Source: IDS-8 sp035304345
GTDB lineage: Bacteria > Pseudomonadota > Gammaproteobacteria > Steroidobacterales > Woeseiaceae
NCBI GenBank assembly: GCA_035304345.1
Contig: DATGQE010000025.1
Coordinates: forward strand, 1 to 64,000
Direction: 5' to 3'
DNA length: 64,000 nucleotides
The notes beneath the pieces are model-generated. The model saw only the letters and a program-made list of their open reading frames with translations. It did no database searches and was not told the origin of the DNA. Of this stretch, positions 26,984 to 38,078 are shown one piece after another; the stretch's first letter is position 1; the number at the start of each line of letters is the position of its first letter. The position numbers and the translations under genes were made by a program.

Positions 26984-27862
26984 ATGGCGTGGCGCCAGTT
27001 CGTGATGCCGCTCGGCGCGCTGCCGGCGCAGGAGGTCGAGGCGCTCTTCTTCCGGCACGGCGCGCAGGCCGTGACCTTCAGCGACGGCGGCGACGTGCCC
27101 GTGCTCGAGCCGGCGCCGGGCGAGACGCCGCTCTGGCCCGACACCACCGTCACCGGCCTGTTCGCGGAGGACGCGGACACGCACGCGCTGGCGGAGGACC
27201 TCAAGGCCACTTTCGCGCTGGCCGTCCCGCCGCCGCACCGCGTCGAGACGCTCGCGGAGCGCGCCTGGGAACGCGAGTGGCTCCGGTACTTCCGCCCGCT
27301 GCGTTTCGGGCGTCGCCTGTGGGTACATCCCGGCGACGGCACGGTGGACGACCCCGCGGCCGTGGTCGTGCGCCTCGATCCCGGCCTCGCCTTCGGCACC
27401 GGCACCCACCCGACCACCGCGCTCGCGCTCGAGTGGCTCGACGGCCTCGACCTCGACGGCCGCCGCGTGCTCGATTTCGGCTGCGGCTCGGGCATCCTCG
27501 CGATCGCCGCGCTGCGTCTCGGCGCGCGCACAGCGGTCGCCTGCGACATCGACCCGCAGGCACTCTTGGCGACGCGCGACAACGCGCGCCGGAACGCCGT
27601 GGGCGAGCGCCTGGCGGTCGTGCCGGACGCCCCTCCGCCGCGCGGCGATTTCGACGTCGTGCTCGCGAACATCCTCGCCGACACGCTGGTCCGCGAGGCC
27701 GCCACGCTGGCGGCGCATCTCCGCCCGGGCGGCCGCCTGCTGCTGTCGGGCATTCTCGAGCACCAGGTCGAGTCGGTGCTCGCGGCGTATCGCACCCTGG
27801 TGGACTTCGATCCCCCCGCCGTGCGTGAATCGTGGGTCCGGATGACCGGCAGGAAAACCTAG
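26984..27862 (+). CDS. prmA: Ribosomal protein L11 methyltransferase
   Basis: A 292-residue SAM-dependent enzyme that methylates ribosomal protein L11. The ATG at 26984 starts MAWRQFVMPLG, matching the family N-terminus. GLAFGTGTHPTTALALEWL is the PrmA signature; the SAM loop is VLDFGCGSGILAIAA and the catalytic NxxA-like motif is VLANILADTL. Follows accC by 76 bases, a conserved neighbourhood in gammaproteobacteria. Confidence 0.97.
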   Translation: MAWRQFVMPLGALPAQEVEALFFRHGAQAVTFSDGGDVPVLEPAPGETPLWPDTTVTGLFAEDADTHALAEDLKATFALAVPPPHRVETLAERAWEREWLRYFRPLRFGRRLWVHPGDGTVDDPAAVVVRLDPGLAFGTGTHPTTALALEWLDGLDLDGRRVLDFGCGSGILAIAALRLGARTAVACDIDPQALLATRDNARRNAVGERLAVVPDAPPPRGDFDVVLANILADTLVREAATLAAHLRPGGRLLLSGILEHQVESVLAAYRTLVDFDPPAVRESWVRMTGRKT

Positions 27863-27876
27863 GCGCGCGGCTTTTC

Positions 27877-29688
27877 ATGTACACGCAGTGTCCCCATTGC
27901 CACGAGGTGTTCCGCGTCACGGCGGAGATCCTCCAGCAGGCGGCCGGTCGCGTGCGTTGCGGTGCGTGCACGCACGTGTTCGATGCGCTGGACGGTTTGT
28001 CCGAGACACCGCCGGAACCCGGGCAGAGCGGCGCTCCCCGGGGGCCCGGCGCGGACGGGATCAGGATCGAGGACACGGGCGTCGAATGGCGCGTGGTGGA
28101 CGACGACGCCGACGATGCGGGCGACGAGGAGAGCGCGGACGCGAGCGCCATGCGCTGGTACGTCCACGACGAGGACGGCGAGCCGCCGAACGACCCGCGG
28201 ATCCCGGAATCCGCGCAGAGCCGCGCACCGGCGAGCGAGGCATTCGACACGCCGACCGCGGGCGAGGAGCGTTACGACGACAACACGCCGCTGCCCGGCC
28301 TGCTCGACGACGACGACGAGGAGGACGAGTCGGTGCTCACGTTCACCGACATGCCCGCGCTGTCCGCGGACGAGCCGCCCGAGCCGCCCCCGGTCGACGA
28401 CCCGGTGAGCGATATCGCGCTCGGCGAGCCGGAGGACTGGACGGACCTGCTCGCGGAAGTCGGCGGCGCCGATGCCCCGGCGGAAGCCGCCCCGCCGCCC
28501 TCCGTCGACTCCGAGCTCGAGCTCGCCACCGCGCCCGACGACGAGCCGACGGCCGAGCACCCGGTGATCGCCGAGCTGCCCGACGCGCCGTCTTTCGACG
28601 ACGCGGAACGGCCCGGGCTCTCGCTGCAGGACGACGCAGAACCCCTGCCTGCCGACGCCGCGGTACCCGGCAGCGGCGAGGAGCTCACGCTGGTCGCGGA
28701 CGAGGTCGCGGACGACGAGCTCGAGCTGGTGGAGGACGTCGCCGCGGAAGAGAGCCCCGCCTTCGTGCCGGTCGAGGACACCGCGGGCGATGCGCACATT
28801 CGCCTCGCCGAGGCACCGGATGCCGAGGAGACGGGGGAGTTCGAGAGCCTCGCCGGCCCGGCCGCGCAGCAGCTCCCCGACGACGTCGACCGGCTGGTCG
28901 AGGAAGAGCTGCTGCGCGCTTCCGGCTCGCGCCCGGCGCTCGCGCCGGATGCGGATGCCGGCGCCGCCACGCCGTTGCACGTCGAGACCATCGTCATGGA
29001 AGGCGAGGTCATCCGGAGCTCGCTGCACGGCGAGCTGGTGGCGCGCCTGGAGGACGAGCCGCCGCCGCCCGAGACGCCGGCGGCCGCTCCGCCGTTGCAG
29101 GAGATGCGCTCCCTGCGCGACACCTACATCCGGCTGCGCGAAGCGTTACCGGCCGGCGCCAGAGAGGATGCGCCGCGCCGCTGGCCCGGGATCGCCGCCG
29201 CCCTGGTGCTCACGCTGCTGCTCGCGGCGCAGCTCGTGCACTCGCAGCGCGAAGCGCTCGCCACCTGGCCGTTCGTCGGCGACACGCTCCGCCCGCTGTA
29301 CGCGCGCATCGGCATCCCGATCACGCCCGACTGGGACGTCAACGCCTGGCAGTTCGACAGCACCCGCGGCACCACCGAGCTCGAGGATCGCATTCTCACG
29401 ATCACGTCGTCGATCACGAACCGGTCGGGCCGCCCGCTGCCCTATCCCCTGCTGCACGTGTCGCTCACGGATCGCTACGAGGAGGTCGTCGCCGGTGGCA
29501 TGCTCGAGCCTGCGGAGTACCTCGCGATTCGCTCGGCCGAAGGCATGATCGAGGGCGGCGCGAGCTTCACCGCGACGTTCACGATCGCGCCGCTTCCGGA
29601 ACAGGCCACGGGCTACAAGCTGAACGTCTGTTACCCGCTCGCCGGCCGCGAAGCGCGCTGTGCGACCGGCGCATTCCGCCGCGACTGA
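27877..29688 (+). CDS. Zinc-ribbon and DUF3426 domain membrane protein
   Basis: A 603-residue protein. Residues 1-40 form an MJ0042-type zinc ribbon (CPHC and CGAC pairs). A very acidic, Asp/Glu/Ala/Pro-rich low-complexity region spans about 45-420. One membrane helix (IAAALVLTLLLAAQLV) is near 440-455, and the C-terminal DUF3426 domain follows (TRGTTELEDRILTITSSITN, then YPLLHVSLTDRYEEVV). The same gene family lies between prmA and fis in many gammaproteobacteria; its function is unknown. The acidic linker is much longer than in typical members (about 250-400 residues overall). Confidence 0.88.
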   Translation: MYTQCPHCHEVFRVTAEILQQAAGRVRCGACTHVFDALDGLSETPPEPGQSGAPRGPGADGIRIEDTGVEWRVVDDDADDAGDEESADASAMRWYVHDEDGEPPNDPRIPESAQSRAPASEAFDTPTAGEERYDDNTPLPGLLDDDDEEDESVLTFTDMPALSADEPPEPPPVDDPVSDIALGEPEDWTDLLAEVGGADAPAEAAPPPSVDSELELATAPDDEPTAEHPVIAELPDAPSFDDAERPGLSLQDDAEPLPADAAVPGSGEELTLVADEVADDELELVEDVAAEESPAFVPVEDTAGDAHIRLAEAPDAEETGEFESLAGPAAQQLPDDVDRLVEEELLRASGSRPALAPDADAGAATPLHVETIVMEGEVIRSSLHGELVARLEDEPPPPETPAAAPPLQEMRSLRDTYIRLREALPAGAREDAPRRWPGIAAALVLTLLLAAQLVHSQREALATWPFVGDTLRPLYARIGIPITPDWDVNAWQFDSTRGTTELEDRILTITSSITNRSGRPLPYPLLHVSLTDRYEEVVAGGMLEPAEYLAIRSAEGMIEGGASFTATFTIAPLPEQATGYKLNVCYPLAGREARCATGAFRRD

Positions 29689-30117
29689 TCGCGCTGGACC
29701 GACGAGGCACGCGCGACGACCGCGATGCCGCAATGCACATCCGAGAAGTCGCATGAAGTTCGACGCCTAAAAGCGCGACCCGCTGGTGCAGCGCAATCCA
29801 TCTGCAAAATCGTTGCCAGTTCGCACGTTCGCGCCAACTTTTTTTTGCCCGCGGCGCTCCTAGAAAACGCGGGCCGCCATGATATGATCGCGTTCCACCT
29901 TCGGCCCGTACCGGTGATTGGGGATCGACTTGCGCTCCGGTGGCCGCACTCCGTTTGATCGCCCGCACGGCGCTTCTTCCGTCGGCGATCGGACCGCGGT
30001 GCACCAGGCGACGTAAAGCATTGACGGAACCGGACAGGGCTTACGAAATTCGAGATGGTGTTTTGACGACTGCGACGTCCTGGTCACGAGCATCAGCTTT
30101 TGGGGAAGTTTCAAAAA
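29689..30117 (+). other. fis leader and promoter region
   Basis: About 430 bases without a gene between the DUF3426 gene and fis. No dusB is present here, although dusB often precedes fis in gammaproteobacteria. The stretch is less GC-rich than its surroundings. It holds a T8 run at 29839-29846, a hairpin (GCCCGCG/CGCGGGC, about 29847-29873) and an extended -10 at 29880-29888, leaving a leader of about 220 bases in front of fis. Confidence 0.6.
29880..29888 (+). promoter_or_regulatory. Extended -10 promoter upstream of fis
   Basis: TGATATGAT matches the extended -10 pattern TGnTATAAT with one mismatch and directly follows a GC-rich hairpin. No clear -35 is present, as is common for extended -10 promoters. 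It could drive fis and, by readthrough, purH and purD. Confidence 0.5.
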
Positions 30118-30396
30118 GTGGTCAAGAAAAGAACCAGACGAAACAGGGAGCTTAGGACCTCGAGCAAAAAACCCTTGCGCAAACATACGGAAGAAGCTCT
30201 CGATCGTTATTTCGCCAGCCTGAACGGGGATCGTCCGGGGGATCTTTACGAGCTCGTTCTCGGGGAAGTGGAGCAGCCCCTGTTCAAGGCCGTGATGGAG
30301 TACACGCAGGGAAACCAGAGCCAGGCGGCCGGCATCCTGGGGATCAACCGGGGGACTTTGCGCAAGAAGCTCAAGTGTTATTCCCTGATCCAGTAG
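30118..30396 (+). CDS. fis: DNA-binding protein Fis
   Basis: A nucleoid-associated and regulatory DNA-binding protein. The C-terminal helix-turn-helix is clear: YTQGNQSQAAGILGINRGTL then RKKLKCYSLIQ. The central part DLYELVLGEVEQPLFKAVME is the dimer region. I prefer the GTG at 30118, with GGGGAAG 9 bases upstream, giving 92 residues; a TTG at 30100 would add 6. The N-terminal part is unusually basic (VVKKRTRRNRELR), unlike the E. coli protein. purH starts 37 bases downstream. Confidence 0.95.
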   Translation: MVKKRTRRNRELRTSSKKPLRKHTEEALDRYFASLNGDRPGDLYELVLGEVEQPLFKAVMEYTQGNQSQAAGILGINRGTLRKKLKCYSLIQ

Positions 30397-30433
30397 CGAG
30401 AACCGCGAGTATTCCCGCCCGCGCCGCAGCCGG

Positions 30434-31990
30434 ATGCCGCCAGTGAAGCCACGGCGCGCGCTGCTCAGCGTTTCGGACAAGCGCGGCCTCGTGCCTTTCG
30501 CACGTGCGTTGTCCGCGCTCGGCATCGAGATCCTCTCCACGGGAGGCACCCGCCGCGAGCTGGCACAGGCCGGCATCGCGGCGGTGGAAGTGTCCGACCG
30601 CACCGGCTTCCCCGAGATCATGGACGGACGGGTCAAGACGCTGCACCCGGTCGTGCACGGCGGCCTGCTCGGGCGCCGCGGCATCGACGACGCGGTCATG
30701 TCCCGGCACGGGATCGAGCCCATCGATCTTCTCGTCGTGAACCTCTATCCGTTCGAGGAGACGGTCGCGCGCAAGGACGCGAGCTTCGCCGACGCGATCG
30801 AGAACATCGACATCGGCGGGCCGGCGATGATCAGGGCGGCGGCGAAGAACCACGCATCGGTGGCGGTCGTGGTGGATCCCGCCGATTACGACGACGTGCT
30901 TGCGCGCCTCGAGGCCGGGGGGCTCGACGACGAGTATCGTCGCCGGCTCGCGGCGCGGGCATTCGCGCACACCGCTGCGTACGACACGGCCATCACGCGC
31001 TACCTTTCCGCCGCTGCGGGCGAGGACGTGCTCGGCGAACGCTTCCTCTGGTCCGGCACGCGCATCAGCTCGCTGCGCTACGGCGAGAACCCGCACCAGC
31101 GGGCGGCGTTCTACCGCGACGCGCATCCCGCCGCCGGCTCGCTGGCCGCCGCGCGGCAACTGCAGGGCAAGGATCTCTCCTACAACAACATCGCGGACGC
31201 CGACGCGGCGCTCGAGTGCGTGCGGCAGTTCCAGGAGCCCGCGTGCGTGATCGTGAAGCACGCGAATCCGTGCGGCGTCGCGCTGCGCGACACGCTGCTC
31301 GCCGCCTACGAGCGTGCGTTCGCGACGGATCCCACTTCGGCCTTCGGCGGGATCATCGCCTTCAACCGTCCGCTCGACGCCGCGACCGCACGCGCCGTGC
31401 TCGAGCGCCAGTTCGTCGAGGTGATCGTCGCCCCGGAGATCGAAGCGGAAGCGCGCGAAGCGCTGCAAGCGAAGCCGAACGTGCGCGTGCTCGAAACCGG
31501 CACACCGGACGACAGCCCCGCGCCGGCGCTCGAGCTGAAGAAGGTCTCGGGGGGCCTGCTCGTCCAGGACGCCGATGCGGGCACGATCTCCGAGCAGGAC
31601 CTCAGGGTCGTCACCCGGGTCGCTCCGTCGCCGGAGCAGGTTCGCGACCTCATGTTCGCGTGGCGGGTCGCGAAGCACGTCAAATCGAACGCGATCGTCT
31701 TCTGCCGCGAGACCGCGACGATCGGTGTCGGCGCCGGGCAGATGAGCCGCGTCTACTCGACCCGCATCGCCGCGATCAAGGCGGCCGACGAAGGGCTGGC
31801 GGTTGCCGGTTCCGTCATGGCGTCCGATGCCTTTTTCCCGTTCCGCGACGGCATTGATGCCGCGGCGGAGCACGGCATTGCGGCCGTCATCCAGCCCGGC
31901 GGCTCGGTGCGGGACGAGGAAGTCATCGCCGCGGCCGATGAGCACGGCATCGCCATGGTGTTCACCGGGATGCGGCATTTCCGGCACTAG
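30434..31990 (+). CDS. purH: Bifunctional AICAR transformylase/IMP cyclohydrolase
   Basis: A 518-residue enzyme for the last two steps of IMP synthesis. The cyclohydrolase domain has ALLSVSDKRGLVPFARAL, GRVKTLHPVVHGGLLGRR and NLYPFEETVA. The transformylase domain has LRYGENPHQRAAFY, CVIVKHANPCGVA and DAFFPFRDGIDAAAEHGI. Normal length. Close behind fis and followed by purD after 95 bases, a conserved order in gammaproteobacteria. Confidence 0.98.
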   Translation: MPPVKPRRALLSVSDKRGLVPFARALSALGIEILSTGGTRRELAQAGIAAVEVSDRTGFPEIMDGRVKTLHPVVHGGLLGRRGIDDAVMSRHGIEPIDLLVVNLYPFEETVARKDASFADAIENIDIGGPAMIRAAAKNHASVAVVVDPADYDDVLARLEAGGLDDEYRRRLAARAFAHTAAYDTAITRYLSAAAGEDVLGERFLWSGTRISSLRYGENPHQRAAFYRDAHPAAGSLAAARQLQGKDLSYNNIADADAALECVRQFQEPACVIVKHANPCGVALRDTLLAAYERAFATDPTSAFGGIIAFNRPLDAATARAVLERQFVEVIVAPEIEAEAREALQAKPNVRVLETGTPDDSPAPALELKKVSGGLLVQDADAGTISEQDLRVVTRVAPSPEQVRDLMFAWRVAKHVKSNAIVFCRETATIGVGAGQMSRVYSTRIAAIKAADEGLAVAGSVMASDAFFPFRDGIDAAAEHGIAAVIQPGGSVRDEEVIAAADEHGIAMVFTGMRHFRH

Positions 31991-32085
31991 GACCGAATCC
32001 AGGGCCGACACAACCAGGGCCCGGCGGCCCCCATCGGGAATCATGCGCCCCGGGCACCACGAACTCGGGGCACAATGAGCGGGTC

Positions 32086-33384
32086 ATGAAAATACTGGTG
32101 GTAGGCGGCGGCGGGCGCGAGCACGCGTTCGCCTGGAAGTGCGCGCAGTCGCCGGCGGTGCGCGAGGTCCTGGTGGCGCCCGGCAACGCCGGCACGGCGC
32201 TCGAACCCCGCGTCCGCAACGTCCCGGTCCCCGCCGGGGACATCGAGGCGCTCGCCGCGCTCGCGGCGAGGGAAGCGGTGGACCTCACGATCGTCGGGCC
32301 CGAGGCGCCGCTCGTCGCCGGCATCGTCGATCGCTTCACGGCCGCGGGGCTCGCCTGTTTCGGGCCGACCGCGGCGGCGGCCGCGCTGGAAGGCTCCAAA
32401 GGATTCGCGAAGGCCTTCCTCGCGCGACACGGCATTCCGACGGCCGCATTTGCCACCTTCACGGAGCTCGAGCCCGCGCTCGCCTACGTGCGTGACCGCG
32501 GCACGCCGATCGTGGTGAAAGCGGACGGTCTCGCCGCCGGCAAGGGCGTGGTGGTGGCCACGACGCTCGAGCAGGCGGAAGCCGCGCTGCGCGACATGCT
32601 GGCGGACCGGCGCTACGGCGACGCGGGCAGCCGCGTCGTGATCGAGGAATTTCTCGAAGGCGAGGAAGCGAGCTTCATCGTCATGACGGACGGCGACACG
32701 GTGCTGCCGCTCGCCACCTCCCAGGACCACAAGGCGCGCGACGACGGTGATCGCGGCCCGAACACCGGCGGCATGGGCGCCTACTCGCCCGCCCCCGTGC
32801 TCACGCCGGAGCTCGAGCGCCGCGTGCTCGACGAGATCGTGCACCCGACGCTGGACGGGCTGCGGGCGGACGGCATTCCCTACCGCGGCTTCCTGTACGC
32901 CGGCCTCATGATCGCGCCCGACGGTTCCCCGCGCGTGCTCGAGTTCAACTGCCGCTTCGGGGACCCGGAAACCCAGCCGGTGCTGGCGCGGCTGCGCTCC
33001 GACTTCGCCGCGCTGTGCGCCGCCGCGGCCGCCGGCCGGCTGGCCGGGCAGCCCGTCGCCTGGGATCCGCGCGCCGCGCTCGGCGTCGTGATGGCGGCCG
33101 AGGGCTACCCGGGCACCTGCCGCACCGGGGACCGCATCGAGGGCCTCGACGACGTCGTGGGTGACGACGTCAAGGTGTTCCACGCGGGCACGGCGCAGGC
33201 GAACGGTGACGTCGTCACGAGCGGCGGCCGCGTGCTGTGCGTGGTCGGGCTGGGCGACACGGTGGCCGCCGCGGCGGAGACCGCCTACGCGGCCGTCGCG
33301 CGCATCCACTGGCGCGGCGCGTTCTTCCGCCGCGACATCGGCTATCGCGCCATCGCGCGCGAGCGGGAGGCCGCGGCGTGCTGA
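32086..33384 (+). CDS. purD: Phosphoribosylamine-glycine ligase
   Basis: A 432-residue ATP-grasp GAR synthetase. MKILVVGGGGREHAFAWKCA, GPEAPLVAGIVDRF, KADGLAAGKGVVVA and EFNCRFGDPETQPVLARL are intact. CACAAT stands 9 bases before the ATG and no ribosome site is seen, so the transcript leader may be very short. The stop overlaps the GTG of moeA. Confidence 0.97.
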   Translation: MKILVVGGGGREHAFAWKCAQSPAVREVLVAPGNAGTALEPRVRNVPVPAGDIEALAALAAREAVDLTIVGPEAPLVAGIVDRFTAAGLACFGPTAAAAALEGSKGFAKAFLARHGIPTAAFATFTELEPALAYVRDRGTPIVVKADGLAAGKGVVVATTLEQAEAALRDMLADRRYGDAGSRVVIEEFLEGEEASFIVMTDGDTVLPLATSQDHKARDDGDRGPNTGGMGAYSPAPVLTPELERRVLDEIVHPTLDGLRADGIPYRGFLYAGLMIAPDGSPRVLEFNCRFGDPETQPVLARLRSDFAALCAAAAAGRLAGQPVAWDPRAALGVVMAAEGYPGTCRTGDRIEGLDDVVGDDVKVFHAGTAQANGDVVTSGGRVLCVVGLGDTVAAAAETAYAAVARIHWRGAFFRRDIGYRAIAREREAAAC

Positions 33385-34586
33385 GCCCGGCGGAAGCGCT
33401 GGCGGCCATCCACGCGGCGCTGCGCCCGTTCGCTTCCGCGCACGTCCCGCTCGAGCAGGCCGTCGGGCGGGTGCTGCGCCAGGCCGTGCACGCGGAGCGC
33501 GACCAGCCGCCGTTCGACCGGGTCACCATGGACGGCATCGCCATCGCGTGGGACACGTTCGCGAGCGGAACACGGCGCTTTCCCGTGCAGGGGCGGCTGC
33601 ACGCGGGGGAACCGCCACAGGCGCTCGCCGACCCGGCGCATTGCATCGAGGTCATGACCGGCGCCGTGCTGCCGGAGCGCGCGGACTGCGTCGTGCCGGT
33701 CGAGCACGTCACGCTCGGCGAAGGCGTCGCGGAAATCGCGGCCGGCTACGTGGCCGAACGCCGGCAGCACGTGCACCCGCGCGGCTCGGATCATCCCGCC
33801 GGCACGGAGCTTCTCGCACCCGGGGCCGTGATCCGCCCCGTGGACGTCGCGGTCATCGCGTCCGCGGGCCTGACCGAAGTCGAGGTGGCGCAGTCACCGG
33901 CGGTGCGCGTCGTGTCCACGGGCTCCGAGCTCGTGCCCGCCGGCCGGCCCGTCGCACCGCACCAGGTGCGTTCCTCGAACGGTCCCGCCATCGTGGCGAT
34001 GCTCCGGGAGCAGGGCTTCAGCGATTGCGCGCACGAGCAGCTCGCCGACGAGCCCGACTTGCTCGCAGGGCGGTTCGAGCGCCTGCTGGACGAGGCCGCC
34101 GTCCTGATCCTGTCGGGCGGCGTGTCCATGGGAAAGGCCGACTTCGTGCCGGAGGTGCTCGCATCGCTGGGCGTCGAGCGCGTGTTTCACAAGATCCGGC
34201 AGCGCCCGGGCAAGCCGATGTGGTTCGGCACCGGGCCCCGCGGGCAGGCGGTATTCGCGCTGCCGGGCAACCCCGTGTCCGCGCTGGTGTGCTGCCGGCA
34301 CTACGTCCTGCCGGCGCTTTTTGCCGCCAGCGGACGCCCGCCTGCGCCGCGCGAGCACGCCGTGCTCACCGAGGACGTCACGTTCGCGCCCGACCTGACC
34401 GCTTTCCTGCCGGTACGGCTCGCGACGGACGACGGCGGCGTCATCCGGGCGCAGCCGGTGCCCACCAACACGTCGGGTGACTTCGCCGCGCTGCGCGGCA
34501 CCGACGGCTACGTCGAGCTCGCGCGCGAGCAGTCGCAGTTCCCGCAAGGCACCGCGGTCCCGCTCTACCGCTGGTCATCCCCGTAG
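33378..34586 (+). CDS. moeA: Molybdopterin molybdenumtransferase MoeA
   Basis: A 402-residue enzyme that inserts molybdate into adenylylated molybdopterin. PPFDRVTMDGIAI, the glycine-rich GEPPQAL region, VVSTGSELVPAGRPV, SGGVSMGKADFVPEVL and LPGNPVSALVC are typical. The GTG start at 33378 overlaps the end of purD by 7 bases. Placement after purD is unusual. It would serve MsrP, a molybdoenzyme encoded in this window, among others. Confidence 0.95.
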   Translation: MLSPAEALAAIHAALRPFASAHVPLEQAVGRVLRQAVHAERDQPPFDRVTMDGIAIAWDTFASGTRRFPVQGRLHAGEPPQALADPAHCIEVMTGAVLPERADCVVPVEHVTLGEGVAEIAAGYVAERRQHVHPRGSDHPAGTELLAPGAVIRPVDVAVIASAGLTEVEVAQSPAVRVVSTGSELVPAGRPVAPHQVRSSNGPAIVAMLREQGFSDCAHEQLADEPDLLAGRFERLLDEAAVLILSGGVSMGKADFVPEVLASLGVERVFHKIRQRPGKPMWFGTGPRGQAVFALPGNPVSALVCCRHYVLPALFAASGRPPAPREHAVLTEDVTFAPDLTAFLPVRLATDDGGVIRAQPVPTNTSGDFAALRGTDGYVELAREQSQFPQGTAVPLYRWSSP

Positions 34587-34697
34587 GCGCGCGCGCCACG
34601 CGAGCTTCGCCGCTTCGCGGCGGGAGCCGCGACGGCCACGAGGGGTCGCGCGCAATGCGCGCTCCGGCACGGGAACGGGAGCGGTTCGTCGCGCAGT

Positions 34698-34723
34698 GCG
34701 CGCTCCTTTGCTGCGGAGCGCGC
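34698..34723. repeat. Hairpin between convergent moeA and rho
   Basis: GCGCGCTCC (34698-34706) and GGAGCGCGC (34715-34723) form a perfect 9-base stem. The preceding bases repeat the GCGCGC theme. There is no T-run on either strand, so it is a candidate structural element rather than a proven terminator. Confidence 0.45.
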
Positions 34724-34733
34724 TGCCGCGCGC

Positions 34734-36172
<1,439 letters not shown>

Positions 36173-36176
<4 letters not shown>

Positions 36177-36499
36177 AGGTTGGATTCCAAAAACTCGGTT
36201 AACTGGGATTTAGACATGGCGCCCAGTTTCTGGGCATGGACGGAACCGTTCTTGAACAGCATCAGCGTCGGGATGCTGCGAATACCGTACTTCGGCGGCG
36301 TCGCGGGATTTTCGTCGATGTTGAGCTTGGTGACGGTGAGCCGGTCCGCGTATTCGTCCGCGGCCTCGTCGAGCAACGGCGCGATCATCTTGCAGGGGCC
36401 GCACCATTCGGCCCAGAAATCCACGAGTACCGGCTTGTCGGATTTCAGGACGTCGGATTCGAAACTCCCGTCCGTCACGTGAACGATTTTGCCGCTCAC
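36173..36499 (-). CDS. trxA: Thioredoxin
   Basis: A 108-residue thioredoxin 1. The active site WCGPC (residues 32-36) sits in LVDFWAEWCGPCKMIAP, and the cis-Pro loop in RSIPTLMLFKNG. It keeps cytoplasmic thiols reduced and would donate electrons to DsbD and MsrA. Overlaps the start of rho; divergent from rhlB. Confidence 0.98.
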
Positions 36500-36785
36500 C
36501 GGGTTGCTACCTCCACAATGGTCACAGGCATGTCACAAGGTATTGAATCTGGCGAGCCGCCTCGCCCTCTCCCCCGGGGTCGACGGCCGGCCCGCAAAAC
36601 GGATGAACCCGCCTGGGCAATCAGGCACTATCGCGGCTTTTCGCGGCGGCTATTGCGGAATTCTTCTGTGGAATTCGTTGATTGCGAACTTGGCAGGTGC
36701 GACGATTGTCGCGTCGATAGTGTCAATTGGACCCCTTCGCGAGGCATTTTGCAAGCCCCCGACCGCATTTTTCCACCGACGGAAC

Positions 36786-38078
36786 ATGACTGAAAGCCAT
36801 CTGAGCGATCTCAGATTCGACTCCCTTCCACTCGACGATTCGTTGCGCCGGGGCATCCTGGAGGCGGGTTTCGAATACTGCACTCCGATCCAGGCGAGCG
36901 CCCTGCCGGTCGCGCTGCGCGGCGAGGACGTCGCCGGCCAGGCGCAGACCGGCACGGGCAAGACCGCCGCCTTCCTGATCGCGGCTTTCCAGCGCCTCCT
37001 GACCCGCCCGGCGCCGAACGGCAGCGGACCCCGGCAGCCGCGCGTCCTGGTGCTGGCTCCGACCCGCGAGCTCGCGGTGCAGATCGCCAACGATGCGCAG
37101 GTGCTCGGCCGGCACACCGGGCTCGAGACGGGCATCGCGCACGGCGGCACCGACTACGAGAAGCAGCGCCGCCGCCTCCAGGAGGGCGTGGACGTGCTGG
37201 TCGGCACCCCCGGCAGGCTGATTGACTACTACAAGCAGGGAGTGTTCCGCCTCGACCGGGTCGAGGTCGCCGTCATCGACGAGGCCGATCGCATGTTCGA
37301 CCTCGGCTTCATCCGGGATATCCGCTACCTGCTCAGGCGCCTGCCGCCGCCCGACAAGCGGCTCAACATGCTGTTCTCGGCCACGCTCTCGCACCGCGTG
37401 CTGGAGCTCGCCTACGAGCACATGAACGATCCCGAGCTCATCCGCATCGAGCCCGACAAGGTCACCGCCGATCGCGTGCGCCAGGCGATCTTCTTCCCCT
37501 CGAACCCCGAGAAGCCGCCCCTCCTGCTCGGCCTCATCCGCGAGATGGGCAGCGCCCGCATCATGGTGTTCGTCAACACCAAGCGCGAGGCCGAATGGCT
37601 GGAGGCGTTCCTCGGCGCCAACGGCGTGCACGCGAAGGCCATCTCCGGGGACGTGCCGCAGTCGCGCCGGCTCTCCATGCTGCGCCGCTTCCAGAGCGGC
37701 GAGCTGCCGGTGCTGATCGGCACCGACGTCGCCTCGCGGGGCTTGCACATCCCCGACGTCCAGTACGTGATCAACTACGACCTGCCGCAGGACCCCGAGG
37801 ATTACGTCCATCGCATCGGGCGCACGGCGCGCGCCGGCGCCGCCGGCGACGCCATCAGCTTCGGTTGCGAGACCTACGCGATCCACCTGCCGGAAATCGA
37901 GGAGTTCATCGGCCACAAGATTCCCGTCGCCACCTTCGACCCCCGGGACCTGCCCGAGACGATCGAGCCGTCGCGGAAGCGGCGCGACGGCCGCCCGCCG
38001 CGCGGCCGCCGTTCCGGCGGCACGAACGGCAACGCGCGCCAGGACCGGCCGCGCCCGCGCCGGAAACGCGCGCCATGA
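36786..38078 (+). CDS. rhlB: DEAD-box RNA helicase RhlB
   Basis: A 430-residue DEAD-box helicase. Motifs in order: the Q motif region YCTPIQASALPVAL, AQTGTGKTAAF (I), PTRELAVQI (Ia), VIDEADRMFDLGF (II), FSATL (III), GTDVASRGLHIPDV (V) and HRIGRTARAG (VI). A basic tail (RKRRDGRPPRGRRSGG) ends the protein. Position next to trxA-rho supports RhlB. In other gammaproteobacteria it works with RNase E. Its stop overlaps the next ATG. Confidence 0.95.
   Translation: MTESHLSDLRFDSLPLDDSLRRGILEAGFEYCTPIQASALPVALRGEDVAGQAQTGTGKTAAFLIAAFQRLLTRPAPNGSGPRQPRVLVLAPTRELAVQIANDAQVLGRHTGLETGIAHGGTDYEKQRRRLQEGVDVLVGTPGRLIDYYKQGVFRLDRVEVAVIDEADRMFDLGFIRDIRYLLRRLPPPDKRLNMLFSATLSHRVLELAYEHMNDPELIRIEPDKVTADRVRQAIFFPSNPEKPPLLLGLIREMGSARIMVFVNTKREAEWLEAFLGANGVHAKAISGDVPQSRRLSMLRRFQSGELPVLIGTDVASRGLHIPDVQYVINYDLPQDPEDYVHRIGRTARAGAAGDAISFGCETYAIHLPEIEEFIGHKIPVATFDPRDLPETIEPSRKRRDGRPPRGRRSGGTNGNARQDRPRPRRKRAP

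Noticed and set aside
29839..29873. T8 run next to a GC-rich hairpin before fis as a terminator
   Set aside because: The T-run precedes the hairpin on the plus strand and becomes an A-run after it on the minus strand, the wrong order for a terminator on either strand.
34587..34733. GC-rich hairpins between moeA and rho as intrinsic terminators
   Set aside because: No T-run follows on either strand; listed only as a repeat.
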